Assembly: GCA_003024785.1 (NCBI GenBank)
Contig: PUQB01000276.1
Span: 62,001 to 126,000, forward strand
From: Selaginella tamariscina
Lineage: Eukaryota > Streptophyta > Lycopodiopsida > Selaginellales > Selaginellaceae
Length of the DNA stretch: 64,000 nt
Direction of reading: 5' to 3'
Position 1 is the first letter of the stretch. The number at the start of each line of letters is the position of its first letter. Below, one piece after another: positions 35,247-47,796 of the stretch. Position numbers and translations under genes: made by a program. The notes beneath the pieces are model-generated. The model worked only from the letters and a program-made list of their open reading frames with translations. It was not told the DNA's origin and made no database searches.

Positions 35247-36192
35247 ATGGCGGATTTTGAGCAATTTCAACACGAGCACTAGATGTTACTTCATGAGTTG
35301 GCCACTTTGCGCCAAGTGGTCACAGATCTGCAAGGTTCCACCAACGCGGCGCATGCAGCTACTGATGCATCCTCCAAGGCTGCTGCACAGGCTCTCTCTC
35401 AAGCATCCATGATTTCCTCTACATTGAACACTTCTTCGGAGCCGAAGATTAACATGCCAGAAAAGTTCAATGGCAATCGTGCCGATTTCCAAGGGTTCCT
35501 AAATCAGATTAGGCTTTTGATTCGCATGCAACCACGCTGCTACTCGACTGATGCACAAAAGGTTGGCCTTTTGGCATCCCTACTAGCTGGATCTCCCATG
35601 GGCTTGGGTTGCCCCTTTGCTGGAACGTGATGACCCATTGATGGAAGACTTTGAAGGTTTTGTGGCTGCCTTTGAAGCTTGCTTTGGAGATCCCGATAAG
35701 TACCGTTCCGCATGCACGAAGTTACGAAAGCTCACACAAGGATCTCAACTAGCTTCCGTTTATGTATCCGAATTTTAGCAACTTTGCACGAACATTCCAT
35801 AGGACGAAACTGCATTGATTGAACACTTCCGTTTTGGGTTGAGGGATGATGTGAAGGACCTTCTCCTTTCGTTACCGGATGCCCAAACATTAGCAGAGAT
35901 CATGCAACAGGCCGTTCGCTGCGACAACTGCTTGTTCGAGCGTCGTCAAGAAAAATCCCGTCAGCAGTTCCTGCAAACCAATCCTGCAGCTGTGGTACAT
36001 ACTTCTGCGACACCTTCTGGAGTAGTTCCTATGGAGGTTGAGAAATACAAGCGTGGCCCACTTTCCGCTACTGAGAAGCAACGTCGCCACAGTGAGAATC
36101 TATGTTTGTATTGTGGTGAAGCAGGACATAAGGCGGCGGAATGTCTTATTAAAGCTAGGAAGTTCAAGACGCGTGAAAAACTTTTCGTTTAG
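35247..36192 (+). pseudogene. gag of the middle Gypsy element (broken)
   Basis: Begins MADFEQFQHEH and meets a TAG at 35281-35283, then continues open. Carries a capsid-like region (KFNGNRADFQGFLNQIRLLI) and a CCHC zinc knuckle, CLYCGEAGHKAAEC, at about 36103-36145. A further frame change lies between 35610 and 35815. It would package element RNA if intact; here it is defective. Confidence 0.85.
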
Positions 36193-36249
36193 GAGCCACG
36201 AAGTTGGACGTAGGTGCAGGCTCCATTGGTGCTGCTCATACCATTCCAT

Positions 36250-38430
36250 CACTCAAGTTTCCTATATAGATTCATCTTAATAATCAAGAGCTCAAGGAGT
36301 TTGCCCTGTTAGACACTAGTGCAAATGCATGCTTCATGGATGACACTTTTGCAACTCAACATAGCATTCCGATGGTTAAGTTGAAGTGTGCAGTTCCTAT
36401 AGAGGTGGCCGATGGTCGTCTGATTGCTTCTAGCGCAGTTACCCATACTACCAAACCTCTCTCTTGCAGTCATGGCACATTCAACTGTTCAATTTCCTTC
36501 AACTTGATCAAGACTCGGTCGACTCCCGTCATTTGGGCATGGCATGGTTCATTGTTACAAATCCTCAGAGGTCTAGGACATTCACGTTTTCCTCTCCGGC
36601 AACCAGGACCAATCCTTTACCTTCCTGTGTGCAAAATACATCCTTAGTGTCTAAGGCAATACAAGCTACAGGATTGACCGTGCCTGTTCCTATATCAGTG
36701 TTGAAGACTCTTCCTCGACAGGATCCACCTCCTATTGGTTCGTCAGCACACTCACAAGTTCTCTTCACTCCTGTGCATCCACGGACTTCTGTACAGGATT
36801 CTTCCAATCCTGTACACTTGTCAACATCCACACATGTTTCTCCCAATTCTGCCTCTTTTCATTACTCTCTTCTGTTCCACCCTCCAAGATCCTTCCTTTT
36901 TTTCAATCACAGCTCCCTCCTTCTCCTCTTCGAGTTCTTACCACTACCATGCACAAACTTGCCACTGATCCTGCTCCTTTTCATCTTTTTGCCTTCCAAG
37001 TAACTCCTACGTCCTCTTCTACCTTTCCTGTATCTGATTTCCCTGTTTTTCAATCTCCTTCTCCTGTTCCTTCTTCTCCTCCTTCTTCCCTGCCATCCAA
37101 GTATCACTCCTTTCAGAATGTTTTTGACAAGCACAAGGCTACAGTTCTTCCTGTTCACAGGTCCTATGACTGTCCTATCGATCTTGTGGAAGGAAAGACT
37201 CCACCGTTCGGACCGATTTATGCACTGTCACTTACAGAATTGGAGGTTCTTCATCAGTACATCGAGGAAAACTTGGCATCCGACTTCATTTCACTCAAAG
37301 TCCCCTGCAGGAGCACTTATCTTCTTTGTCAAGAAGAAAGATGGGAGTTTACGTTTGGTTGTGGACTACAGAGGTTTGAATCAAGTCATCATTCGGAACC
37401 GGTACCCGTTGCCATTGATCCCGGAACTTCTTGATCGGCTGCAAGGAGCAAAAGTGTTCACGAAGATTGACTTACGAGGGCTTACAATCTTGTACGGATT
37501 CGTCCAGGCAATGAGTGGAAGACTGTCTTTCGTACAAGGTATGGACACTTCGAGTATACGGTGATGCCTTTCGGACTTACCAATGCCCCAGCCGTGTTCC
37601 AACACATGGTGAGCGACATCTTTCGTGACTTCTTGGACCAGTTTGTGGTAATCTACCTCGATGACATTTTGATTTTCTCCAAGGACCAGGCGGCTCATGA
37701 CAAGCATGTACGACTAGTCTTACAGAGGTTTCGCGAGCATGGCCTGTATGCGAAGTTGGAAAAGTGTTTCTTCAATAGGGATACTGTAGAGTTCTTGGGC
37801 TACATCGTCTCTCCTGCTGGCGTTTCCATGGACATGCACAAGGTGAAGACTATCGTGGAGTGGGAGAGGCCCAAGTCTGTACGAGATGTACAATGTTTCC
37901 TTGGCTTTGCAAACTTCTACAGGCGTTTCATACAGGACTTCTCCAAGTGTGTACTTCCACTCACGGAACTCACCAAGCGCACATGAGTGTTCTCTTGGTC
38001 CGACAAGGCAGAACATGCATTCACAACACTCAAGAACATCTTCACGACAGCTCCGATTTTAGCACATCCTGATCCTTTTCGTCCCTTCTTCGTTGAAGCA
38101 GATGCCTCGGATTTTGCAATAGGATCTGTTCTATCACAAGTTGGAGAAGATCATGAATCTCGTAATTGATCTCCGCCGAAAGGAACTTACGAGAGTGAAA
38201 AGCTACAAGATGAAGCAACTTATCTTCAAGGCCATTGTGGATTCGTTCGAGGAGTGGCGGCATTTCCTGGAAAGTGCTGCGCATCCTGTACAAGTTCTTA
38301 CGGATCACAAGAACCTGGAGTATTTTCAAACGGCTCGAGTTCTTAGTCGGCGATAGGCTAGGTGGGCGGAGTTCTTATCACGTTTTGATTTCGTCATCAT
38401 CTACAGGCCTGGTTTTCGGAATGGCAAGGC
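36250..38430 (+). pseudogene. Protease, reverse transcriptase and RNase H of the middle element (broken)
   Basis: Protease remnant with LLDTSANACFMDD near 36310; a Pro/Ser-rich linker (36600-37090); reverse transcriptase from about 37120, with the active-site YLDD at 37653-37664 preceded by [11 protein letters not shown]; then RNase H, with [16 protein letters not shown] near 38090. Frame changes occur near 37300 and 37560, and a TGA sits at 37984-37986. Confidence 0.85.
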
Positions 38431-38499
38431 GGACGCATTGTTAGGTGCTCTTATCTTGCACCAATCCCAGGCAATCCTGCATATGACTGTCAAAGGCAA

Positions 38500-38635
38500 G
38501 TGTTGTTGGGTCCTGATCGATTCCGACTTGCGGCACTGCAGGTTCATCAGGCTCCAGTAAATTCAACACTCCTACAGGACATCCGTTCGCAGTTGGCTAC
38601 AGACGACTTGGCAAAGAATGTGTTCTCACACATTC
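38500..38635 (+). pseudogene. Start of integrase region of the middle element, cut by nested insertion
   Basis: Open coding sequence (for example NSTLLQDIRSQLATDDLAK) that stops at the insertion site of the youngest element. It resumes after 45950. The CATTC at 38631-38635 is duplicated at 45951-45955. Confidence 0.8.
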
Positions 38636-39616
38636 TGTCAGAGTTTTTACCTGGTGCCACAAAGGCGGCTTGCCAGGTGCCAACCCTGGAATCCCCTCTC
38701 TTGGAAACCCCACGGAACCTGGTAAAGTAACCCGTATTAGGAACCCAAGCCTTAGGAAGTCAAACCCCTAGCTGACTAAGTCCACAAACGAGACTCACCT
38801 TGTGAATCAGGATACACGGACTAGCCGAGCTTTAGGTGTCGTTCCTAGCTTGGCGTGGTTGAGGCGGCCGGAGCAAGGCCTCAACCACTAGTTTTGCGGA
38901 ACGTGAACTCGGGCAATGTCTTTGAGCTTGCGGGCAGGTTTTGGACCAAGGAATCTGACTAACTCCTTGGAAGTGACGTGCCCCTATCTCAAAGGCAAGA
39001 TCCTGCCAACGATAAGGATAGTCTAACCCTAGGGTGGGTTGTACCCCTGTCGTGTGGAAGTTTGGGCGGCACAACGGAGGGTTGCACCTTGACGACACAA
39101 GCTTAGCTTGCACCGGTAGGAGGTTAACGAGCTCTCTTTGAACCCAGGAAGCCTCACTACATATACTCTACCTTATTTATGTGACGGACCCCCCCCCCCT
39201 GTTTACCTAAATGAGTAAGTGGGCTGGCACGGAAATGCCAGCCCTTAGAGAAACTGGTTGTCCTAACCTAACCCTAAACCTAACCCCTAGGGGGGGGTAT
39301 TAGGGCGTGGGGTTAGGGCAACCCTAGGGTTAGGTCAACCCTAGGAGTGTCCCTAACCCTTATTTTGACAAGCTATATTTTGCAAAGAACCCTAACCTGG
39401 AACGTCAAACCGGGGGAGAGTTTCTAGAAGGTAAGTTCTAGCTTCGCCTAGAGTTTCCTGCAAATACCTAATGACACCCGGCCGGACCATCACTAGATAC
39501 CCAAGTGCACTAAACGGGCCTGTTTCCTACTACATCTAGGGTTCGTCACACAACTCGGTAAGTAACAACAGTCAAACCCCAAAGTAAAGGGTCGAGTCAT
39601 AGTAAAAACTATGACA
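38636..39616 (-). repeat. 3' LTR of the youngest Gypsy element
   Basis: 981 bp, TGTCAGAG...CTATGACA. Nearly identical to 44984-45950 apart from single-base and short indels. Contains a run of nine C (near 39189) and telomere-like stretches at 39261-39345. A polypurine tract (AAAGGCGGGGAGTG on the minus strand) lies just inside, at about 39617-39631. Confidence 0.92.
39261..39345. repeat. Telomere-like, partly inverted stretch in the youngest LTR
   Basis: CCTAACCCTAAACCTAACCCC is followed by a G-run and then GGGGTTAGGG, CAACCCTAGGGTTAGG and CAACCCTAGG. Both telomere-like strands therefore occur within about 85 bp. The second LTR has the same stretch at 45604-45690. Confidence 0.8.
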
Positions 39617-39993
39617 CACTCCCCGCCTTTGAAATGTCAACGTCCTCGTTGACGTCTAACTCCAAGACTAGACTAGGTTAGAAAAATTAACTGAAAACTA
39701 ACACTAATCACTCTATGCGGAGTCAGCAAAAAGTTCACAAGTTTTATTACCCCCCTTGCATTTACGCGAAGCCAAATACTTCAGAACCGTCGTTCACTGA
39801 GCGAGAACTCAGCTGCCGGAGGCACCACCTGCGACAAGAAGTCATTTGGAGACCTTTTGCACGTCTGCAAAGTCTGTCACCCGACACAGACAACAAGTTA
39901 GTTAATTTCTTTAAGTTAACTAGAATTTATATTGGAGGCCTCTAGTTAAGGTTGTCTGTCGGCCCCTAGGTTAAGAAGAAATAACTTTATTTC

Positions 39994-42900
39994 TTAATCA
40001 GTTTGAGACCTTGTCTCAAACTCATTCACCAACTCCATCGCGTTCTGCAGATTCTCCAATGGTTCCCATGTCGACTCGCATGCCGGGTACCCTTTCCACT
40101 TAACAAGATATTCACGTTTACGTTTTCGCCGTCCATGAATGTTTCGCCCCTTTAATATCGCCTCAACTTCAAATTCTTTCTCCTCACCAACTAACTCTGG
40201 AGGCGGACGTAAATTATGATATCTATGTGGATGTTTCTCATCCTTGTGGAATGGCTCAAGCAAGTTGACATGAAACACATTGTGTATTGTTCCCAACTCT
40301 GGAGGAAGATCTAACCCATAAGCCACTTTCCCTACTCGCTTCACCACCTTGTATGGGCCTATGTAGTGCGATAGAAACTTCTTCGAAAGATTGTTGGAAC
40401 CTTCAGGTTTCTGGTACTCAACAATACCATGTCCCCAACCTGATACTCTACATCCTCGCCGATGTTTATCGTACTGCTGACGATACCTTTCCTGTGCTGC
40501 AGCCATCGCTTGACGAGCAGCTTCCCATGTTCGATACAATTGTCCGTGAACTCTGCTACAGATGGAACTCGATTGCTATCGTCTTTCGGTAACACCATAC
40601 TCTGAGGAATACCACCCTTATTCCCAGTTAACACTTCCATCGGGCTACATCCGATTGCAGTGTGTATCGAGTTATTGTAACATATCTCAGCCATATCCAA
40701 GTGTTCAGCCCAATCAAGTTGATCACCTTGAACATAGCATCTGAGATAGTCCTCGACTTGTCGGTTCACTCTCTCCGTTTGACCATCAGTTTGCGGATGG
40801 TAAGCGTACTGAACTTGAGCATCGTACCAAACGTCCCCCAAAACTTCCCTGTAAACCGAGGATCCGATCTGAGATCATGGTTTCCGGTAGTCCGCGCACT
40901 CTTATGACTTCGTGGAAGAACAACTTCGCTGCTTGAATTGCATTCACTGTCTCTACAGTTGGAATGAAATGAGCAACCTTTGAAAACCGATCGACTACCA
41001 CCATGAGCGCGTTAAAACCACAAGATTTTGGCAATCCCATGATAAAGTCCAAAGTAACACTTTGAAATGGCCGCTCTGGAATCGGTATACACTGCAACTT
41101 CCCAGCTCGTTTTTGCGATCGGCTCTTTACTTGTTGACATGTGGGGCATGTCTTGACATATTTGGCAACATCATCTATCATACCCGGCCAATAGAATCCC
41201 TGCTTCAACAAAGCCAACGTCTTATGCCTTCCACCATGTCCTGCCAAAGGAACGTCATGATGCTCTCTTAACAGCCTCTCCCTCCATGTCCCTTCTGGAA
41301 CATAGAGTCTCTTTTCTTTATAATAAAGAACTCCATCTCGTACCGCAAAATGCCTGTTTGAGTGCATCCATTCGACTTTCTATTCCTGCTGGAATATTAC
41401 CATCTCTTCGTAACTGATGAACTTGTTTCCTCTTTGCCACCAGGCTCAAAGCCTCTTAGCAAACTTGTCCTGAGGATACGCCGTCACAAATTCATCCACT
41501 AAAGTTGAAATGGGTGCTAACATAATTCGCAGATGACCCTTTCTACTGAGTGCATCAGCTACCACATTGTCCTTTCCCGTTTATGTTTGATTTCAGGCTG
41601 AAATCGTGCCAACTTCTGCTGCCATCTAGCATACTTCGGCGATAGCTTCGGCTGCGTTTCAAAATACCTTAGAGTTACACTATCTGTCCAAACCACAGTA
41701 CCATGACTTGGAAGATAATGACGCCAATACTCCAAGGAAGCAACAATAGCATACATCTCCTTTTCGTGAGTAGGCCATCGAGTTTGCGCGGCATCTAACT
41801 TCTTCGAGAAAAAGGACACTGGATGTCCTTTCTGTTGCAATACACCACCAATTGCAAAGTCGGAAGCGTCACATTCTACTTCAAAGGGATCTTCAAAGAT
41901 GGGCAACTGCAAAACTGGCTCAGAAGAGATAGCCTCTTTGAGTTTGACGAACGCACGTTGGCACTCTGGAGTCCAATGCCATGGAATGTTTTTCGTAAGA
42001 TCTGTCAATGGGGCCGCTATTTCTGAGTAACCCTTTATGAATCTTCGGTAATACCCTGTCAGACCAAGAAATGATTAACTTCATGCACATCTTTTAAGGT
42101 CATCCACTCGACAATAGCTTGAATTTTCTTGGGTCCATGGCAACCTCCCCACCTGAGATCAAGTGTCCCAAGAAATCTATCTTGGTTTGACCAAATGCGC
42201 ACTTGCTTTCTTTAGCATACAATTGGTTCTCTCTCAACCTCTGAAACACTTTCTAAGTGTTCCACATGTTCCTCGATTGTCGAACTGAAAATCAGAATGT
42301 CATCAATATACACCACTACGAACTCGTCAAGATAGTCTCTAAACACATCATCCATCATTGTGCAAAAAGTTGCTGGAGCATTGCACAACCCGAATGGCAA
42401 GACTAGAAACTCAAATGATCCATAACGCGTTCGAAAAGCGGTCTTCTCAATGTCATTCTCTGCTACCCGAATCTGATGGTACCCCGATCTCAAGTCTATT
42501 CTTGAAAAATACTTTGCTTTTGATAGCCTATCAAATAAGTCGTCCACTCGTGGAAGAGGATACTTATTTTTATAGTTATCGCGTTCAGCGCTCGATAGTC
42601 CACACACATTCGCATCGTACCATCCTTTTTCATTACAAACAAGATAGGTGCACCATATGGCGATCGACTAGGTCGAATGTGTCCTCGACCAATCAATTCT
42701 GTCAGCTGTCTCTTCAATTCTACTAACTCTTGAGGATTCAACCGATATGGGGCTCTTGCCGGTGGAGACGAACCTGGCAAAATCTCTATCTGTGGTCCAC
42801 AGCTCGACGTGGAGGTAACTCGGCGGCAAGTCTTCTGGCAACACATCCTTAAACATGTTCAAGACTTCCAAAATAGGTTCGGAACAGATTCTTGACCATC

Positions 42901-44660
42901 TCCTATTTTGACTTCACCAGTATCCAAAACCATTGCAAGAAACACACGTTCCCGATGTCTAACTGCTTACGCAACTGAGTTAAGGTAAGGAACATAGGAT
43001 TCCAATCCTTATCAGTTAGCGTTTCCATTTGAGCGTGTTTTAATGTCTTCTTTATCTGCTGCAAGCGTGATTCGATTATCTCCGGAACCCCTCATTTCGA
43101 TTACATGTTTATGGAACCATTCCATACCCAAAACAAAGTCAAACCCCGTCATATTCAAGACAACTAAGTCTAGCTTAGCCTTCCAATCTTTGATTTGGAC
43201 AGGAACTGCCCTTGCTATATTATTAGTATTTTGAGAACCTTTGCCAAAATTGATCTTTATTTCACACATCTTTATTACATCCAAATTCAATCGACGAGCT
43301 AGACTAGTCGATATGAAGTTGTATGTTGCTCCAGTATCGATCATCATTCGGACTCGGTCCCCTCGTATCCTTCCTGTCAAATATAGCAAAGGGTCAGTTT
43401 TGTCTTGAATAGCGAATAAGGCAGGTTGTGTCTGGCACAACATTACCTCTACTCTCTGACTCATCTTCCGGATCTTCAAGCGTTTCTGGTTCAGCAACTT
43501 CCTCTTCTACCATCGCCTTGAAATGTCCTGATTGTTGTGAGGGTGCCTGACACTCTTTAGCAAAATGACCAGGCTTGTTACAATTATAACATTTCACACC
43601 CCGCCTGCGGAACGCGGGGGAGCAGACTTTGGAGCCGATCCTTTGGCTGCTGAGGAGGTGGTAACGCCAATGGTTTCCGAAATCCGGTGGGTCTTGATGT
43701 GTCCGAAAACTTGGAACTGCCGACAAAGGGACTTGCACTTCGAATTGATGGCGATTGATCTGGTCGCCTTTTGAACCCAGACTTTGGAGGAAACCTCCTT
43801 GGTTTAGGTTTTGCTTCCTCCCCTTTGTACAAGTCTTCTAACGACATGCCATAAGCAACCTTTTGAGCTGCCTCTTGACATTCCCGATAGCTTGTGGCTT
43901 GTACCTTAAGATCTCTTCGCGTTTCTCATTCAAGCTAGCCATGAAGCAACTTCGAGCTTCATCATCGCTCATATTTGGCACCAATCGCCGTACACTTTCG
44001 AATCGATAAACGTGGTCCATTGGACTTCCCCGAACTCCCTGTTGACAAAGTGCCAGGTCAGCACGCAATCGCAAACCGAGATCATCCGGCATATACTGCT
44101 TTTTGATCTCCTTTTTCATGTGCTTCCAGCTGTTTCGGTATCCACGTTCACCTTCAACAATTCGCCACCAAGTCTTAGCTTCTTCTTTAAGAAACTGCTT
44201 GGCACATGCAACCTTTTCTGTCTTTCTCACGGAAGCAGCCTCGAAATAGCTTTCCATATCATACAACCAGTCATCCAAAACCTTGTAATCCTTTGAACCC
44301 ATGAAATTCGAAGGCTTTACCGGTTTGAATTTACTGGGACCTCCACCACTACTTCCGTCGAAGAATCTGATTCAGAGGAACCTGACTCTGAGTCATGCTT
44401 CTTCTTCTTTTCCGTGTGTCTGGTTGCGGAACATCTGGCACTGCGTATTCGTTGGAATCCGAACGGCAACATTATCGATTCGGTCGTTCAACCCCAAACA
44501 TCCCCTCGAAGTTCGTTTAGGGCATCCATCATTATTTCTCGCCAACCAGGTCGTTGTCTAACCTAGGGGGTCGACCTGGATCAGCCTCATCCATCTCCTC
44601 ATTTTGAGCCTCTGCGACAGCCCTCTCTGCCTCAGGCTCTGGTTGCTTTCTCTTGCTCAT
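39994..44660 (-). pseudogene. Gag-pol polyprotein of the youngest chromovirus (frame breaks)
   Basis: Starts MSKRKQPEPEAE at 44660. Gag (44302-43838) is followed by the zinc knuckle CYNCNKPGHFAKEC (about 43550-43597). Protease has MIDTGATYNFIS (near 43330); reverse transcriptase has [11 protein letters not shown] and the active-site YIDD (near 42305). RNase H has [20 protein letters not shown] (near 41860). Integrase (41367-40500) shows HHDVPLAGHGG and CPTCQQ zinc-binding residues and VVVDRFSKVAHF. The protein ends in a chromodomain, EYLVKWKGYPACESTWEPL (near 40070). About eight frame changes interrupt it, mostly single bases, so it may be closer to intact than the sequence suggests. Confidence 0.88.
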
Positions 44661-44983
44661 CGTATTGAACCCTAGTGTCAACACTCGGAGAATATGCTTG
44701 GAATATTCCCAATGTGAAACTGGAAACACCCTGCACAGGTTGTACACCCACACACATCAGCTTAAACTAGCATAAGACTTTCGGACATACCTAGAATCTC
44801 ACGCCGACTCACTGAGCAAGTGTTCTCCGAAGTTTGACAACTCACAGGATCAAACTCTCTGCGCAGAATACAGACATGTCAACCGAAAGCAATAGAGTAT
44901 CAAGAATTTAGAGTTATCTAAACATTGAAACACCTAACTTAAGGCAGTCCTACTGACCGCAGAGAACTTGCTCCGATACCAAT

Positions 44984-45950
44984 TGTCAGAGTTTTTACCT
45001 GGTGCCACAAAGGCGGCTTGCCAGGTGCCAACCCTGGAATCCCCTCTCTGGAAACCCCACGGAATCTGGTAAAGTAACCCGTATTAGGAACCCAAGCCTT
45101 AGGAACTCAAACCCTAACTGACTAAGTCCACAACGAGACTCACCTTGTGAATCAGGATACACGGACTAGCCGAGCTTTAGGTGTCGTTCCTAGCTTGGCG
45201 TGGTTGAGGCGGCCGGAGCAAGGCCTCAACCACTAGTTTGCGGAACGTGAACTCGGGCAATGTCTTTGAGCTTGCGGCAGGTTTTCGGACCAAGGAATCT
45301 GACTAACTCCTTGGAAGTGACGTGCCCTTCTCAAAGGCAAGATCCTGCCAACGATAAGGATAGTCTAACCCTAGGGTGGGTTGTACCCCTGTCGTGTGGA
45401 AGTTTGGGCGGCACAACGAGGGTTGCACCTTGACGACACAAGCTTAGCTTGCACCGGTAGGAGGTTAACGAGCTCTCTTTTGAACCCAGGAAGCCTCACT
45501 ACATATACTCTACCTTATTTATGTGACGGACCCCCCCCCCCCTGTTTACCTAAATGAGTAAGTGGGCTGGCACGGAAATGCCAGCCCTTAGAGAAAATGG
45601 TTGTCCTAACCTAACCCTAAACCTAACCCCTAGGGGGGGGTATTAGGGCGTGGGGTTAGGGCAACCCTAGGGTTAGGTCAACCCTAGGGTGTCCCTAACC
45701 CTTATTTTGACAAGCTATACTTTGAAAGAACCCTAACCTGAACGTCAAACCGGGGGAGTTTCTAGAAGGTAAGTTCTAGCTTCGCCTAGAGTTTCCTGCA
45801 AATACCTAATGACACCCGGCCGGACCATCACTAGATACCCAAGTGCACTAAGGGCCTGTTTCCTACTACATCTAGGGTTCGTCACACAACTCGGTAGTAA
45901 CAACAGTCAAACCCCAAAGTAAAGGGTCGAGTCATAGTAAAACTATGACA
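44984..45950 (-). repeat. 5' LTR of the youngest Gypsy element
   Basis: 967 bp, TGTCAGAG...CTATGACA, followed by CATTC. It has the same C-run (ten C near 45530) and telomere-like block (45604-45690) as the partner LTR. Confidence 0.92.
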
Positions 45951-47379
45951 CATTCATCCTGACATTGCAAGTTCCTCTTCCTCCAGTTGCCGTATAAACT
46001 ACAAGTTGTTTACCATACAGGACGGACTCCTGTATCGGGAAGGTCTTCTGTATGTTCCTGTTGGTGTTTGCAGGACTCGTGTGGTACAAGATTGTCATGA
46101 TCCCCGGCTACATGGACATTTTGGTGTGGCCAAGACAGTTGAGTTGGTGACTTGCAACTATTGGTGGCCTGGGTTGCAGGTTTTGTGGACAAGTTTGTAC
46201 GAGTTGTGACACCTGCATAGGTCGAAGATGCCTCGCCGCGCCCTCTGGTCTTCTTCGTCTCTTCCTGTTCCTTCTGCTCCTTGAGATTATTTCTATGGAT
46301 TTCCTCACTGATCTTCCTTCTTCTCGTGGATTTGATGTAGTTCTTGTCGTGGTTGACCGTTTCACCAAAACAAGCTCATTTCCTACCATGTCACAAGACT
46401 GCTACAGGCCAGACAACTGTTGAGTTGGTGATCCGCGAAAGTATTCCGACATCATGGTTTCATGAGAGCATTGTTTCTGATCGAGGCCCACAATTCATGA
46501 CCAAGTTTTGGCGAGAACTTCTCCGGAGTCCTAAGGTTAAAGCGGACCTTTCTTCAGGATACCATCCACAAACTGATGGCAGTCAGAACGCACGATTCAG
46601 ACCTTGGAGCAATATCTTCGCTGCTTCATCAGTTACCAACAGGACAACTGGTTGGACCTTCTTCCAATGGCAGAGTTTGCCTACAACAACTCCGTTCATG
46701 CATCTACATGCCAGACACCTTTCTTTGCTCTTACAGGCTACCATCCACGTTTTGACTTTGCTCCTCCTGCTTCTCCTTCTTCTGCTCCTGCAGTACAAGA
46801 TCGTCTCCAGCATCTTCGTCAGGTAACATGAGGATCTCCGGGTTCATCTTCAGCAGGCATAGGAACGGTACAAGCATTATGCTGATGCTCATCGTCAACC
46901 GGCACCTACAACAAGATTGGTGATCTCGTGTGGCTTCTTCGTCGGCATATTCGCACCAACAGGCCTTCTTCTAAGTTGGATTTTCAACGATTGGGCCCTT
47001 ACAGGATTGCAGGATGAGGTCTATCCTGTAGCTTTCCGACTCGAGTTAACCATCTACAGTGAAACTTCATCTTGTGTTTCACACTTCTTTGTTGGAGTCG
47101 TATCATCCTTCTTCTCTTCTTGGTCATGCTTCTTCTCCTCCCCCTCCTGTGGTCATTGGCGGTGAACCTGATGAAGTTGCAGCCATCCTTGATTCTCGTC
47201 TTCATCGCCGCCAACTTCAATACTTGGTGGATTGGAAAGGTTATTTGCCTACCGATCGCACTTGGGAACCTGCATCTAACTTACTCCATGCTTCTTCCAA
47301 AGTTGCTGCTTTTTCATCGGCGTTATCCTGCTAAACCAGGTCCCAAGACTCGTGGAACTCATCCTTAGGGAAGAGGTGC
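45951..47379 (+). pseudogene. Integrase and chromodomain of the middle element (broken)
   Basis: Continues the middle element after the nested insertion. An integrase zinc-finger region (DGLLYREGLLYVP, HGHFGVAKTVELV), core fragments (VVVDRFTK-like near 46340, SDRGPQFMTKFWRELL near 46480, SSGYHPQTDGS near 46560) and a C-terminal chromodomain, LQYLVDWKGYLPTDRTWEPAS (about 47215-47280), are visible in three frames. Confidence 0.85.
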
Positions 47380-47791
47380 TGTCACGACCAGATACAGGAT
47401 ACGAGTTACAAGATATGCCTATAGGATATACTTATAGGATATGCCTGCAGGATATTCCTACAGGATATGCCTATAGGATATACCATAGGATATGCCTATG
47501 GATATTCCTACAGGATATACCTACAGGATATTCCTATAGGATATGCCTATAGGATATACTATAGGATATGCCTAAAGGATAAGGGTCACTATTTTTAGCT
47601 CATGACCATATTAGACTCATGACCAGATTAGTTGGAGTTGTGAGTATAAAAGCTTCCGACCTAATTGTTGTACAATTAGTTACTATCAACACCAGTCATT
47701 CTACGATCATTCTTGTTTTGTTCCTTGCTCTTGCCTTGTTCTTGAGTCAAGCCTTCTTGTTGTTATCTTGCTCTTAGGTCGTGGCTTGACA
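47380..47791 (+). repeat. 3' LTR of the middle Gypsy element
   Basis: 412 bp, TGTCACGACC...GGCTTGACA, followed by GTTTC. The AGGATAT array at its start is rearranged relative to the 5' LTR. Confidence 0.92.
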
Positions 47792-47796
47792 GTTTC

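Larger units (their letters stand above)
38636..45950 (-). mobile_element. Youngest Ty3/Gypsy chromovirus (minus), CATTC target duplication
   Basis: 7.3-kb LTR retrotransposon inserted into the middle element, with LTRs of 981 and 967 bp and a perfect CATTC duplication (38631-38635, 45951-45955). The primer-binding site next to the right LTR (about 44970-44982) reads TGGTATCGGAGC on the minus strand, one base off the initiator tRNA-Met complement. The polyprotein has gag, protease, reverse transcriptase, RNase H, integrase and chromodomain in order. LTR near-identity marks it as the most recent insertion of the nest. Confidence 0.93.
34740..47791 (+). mobile_element. Middle Ty3/Gypsy chromovirus (plus), GTTTC target duplication
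   Basis: LTR retrotransposon with 405/412-bp LTRs and a perfect 5-bp duplication, inserted in the oldest element. Gag, protease, reverse transcriptase, RNase H, integrase and a C-terminal chromodomain occur in that order on the plus strand, which places it among the chromoviruses. It is interrupted in the RNase H-integrase linker by the youngest element (38636-45950). In-frame stops and frame changes in every domain make it defective. No clear tRNA-complementary primer-binding site was seen after the 5' LTR. Confidence 0.9.

Noticed and set aside
36565..36846. Minus-strand ORF in the middle Gypsy element
   Set aside because: Shadow of the Pro/Ser-rich linker of the plus-strand polyprotein.
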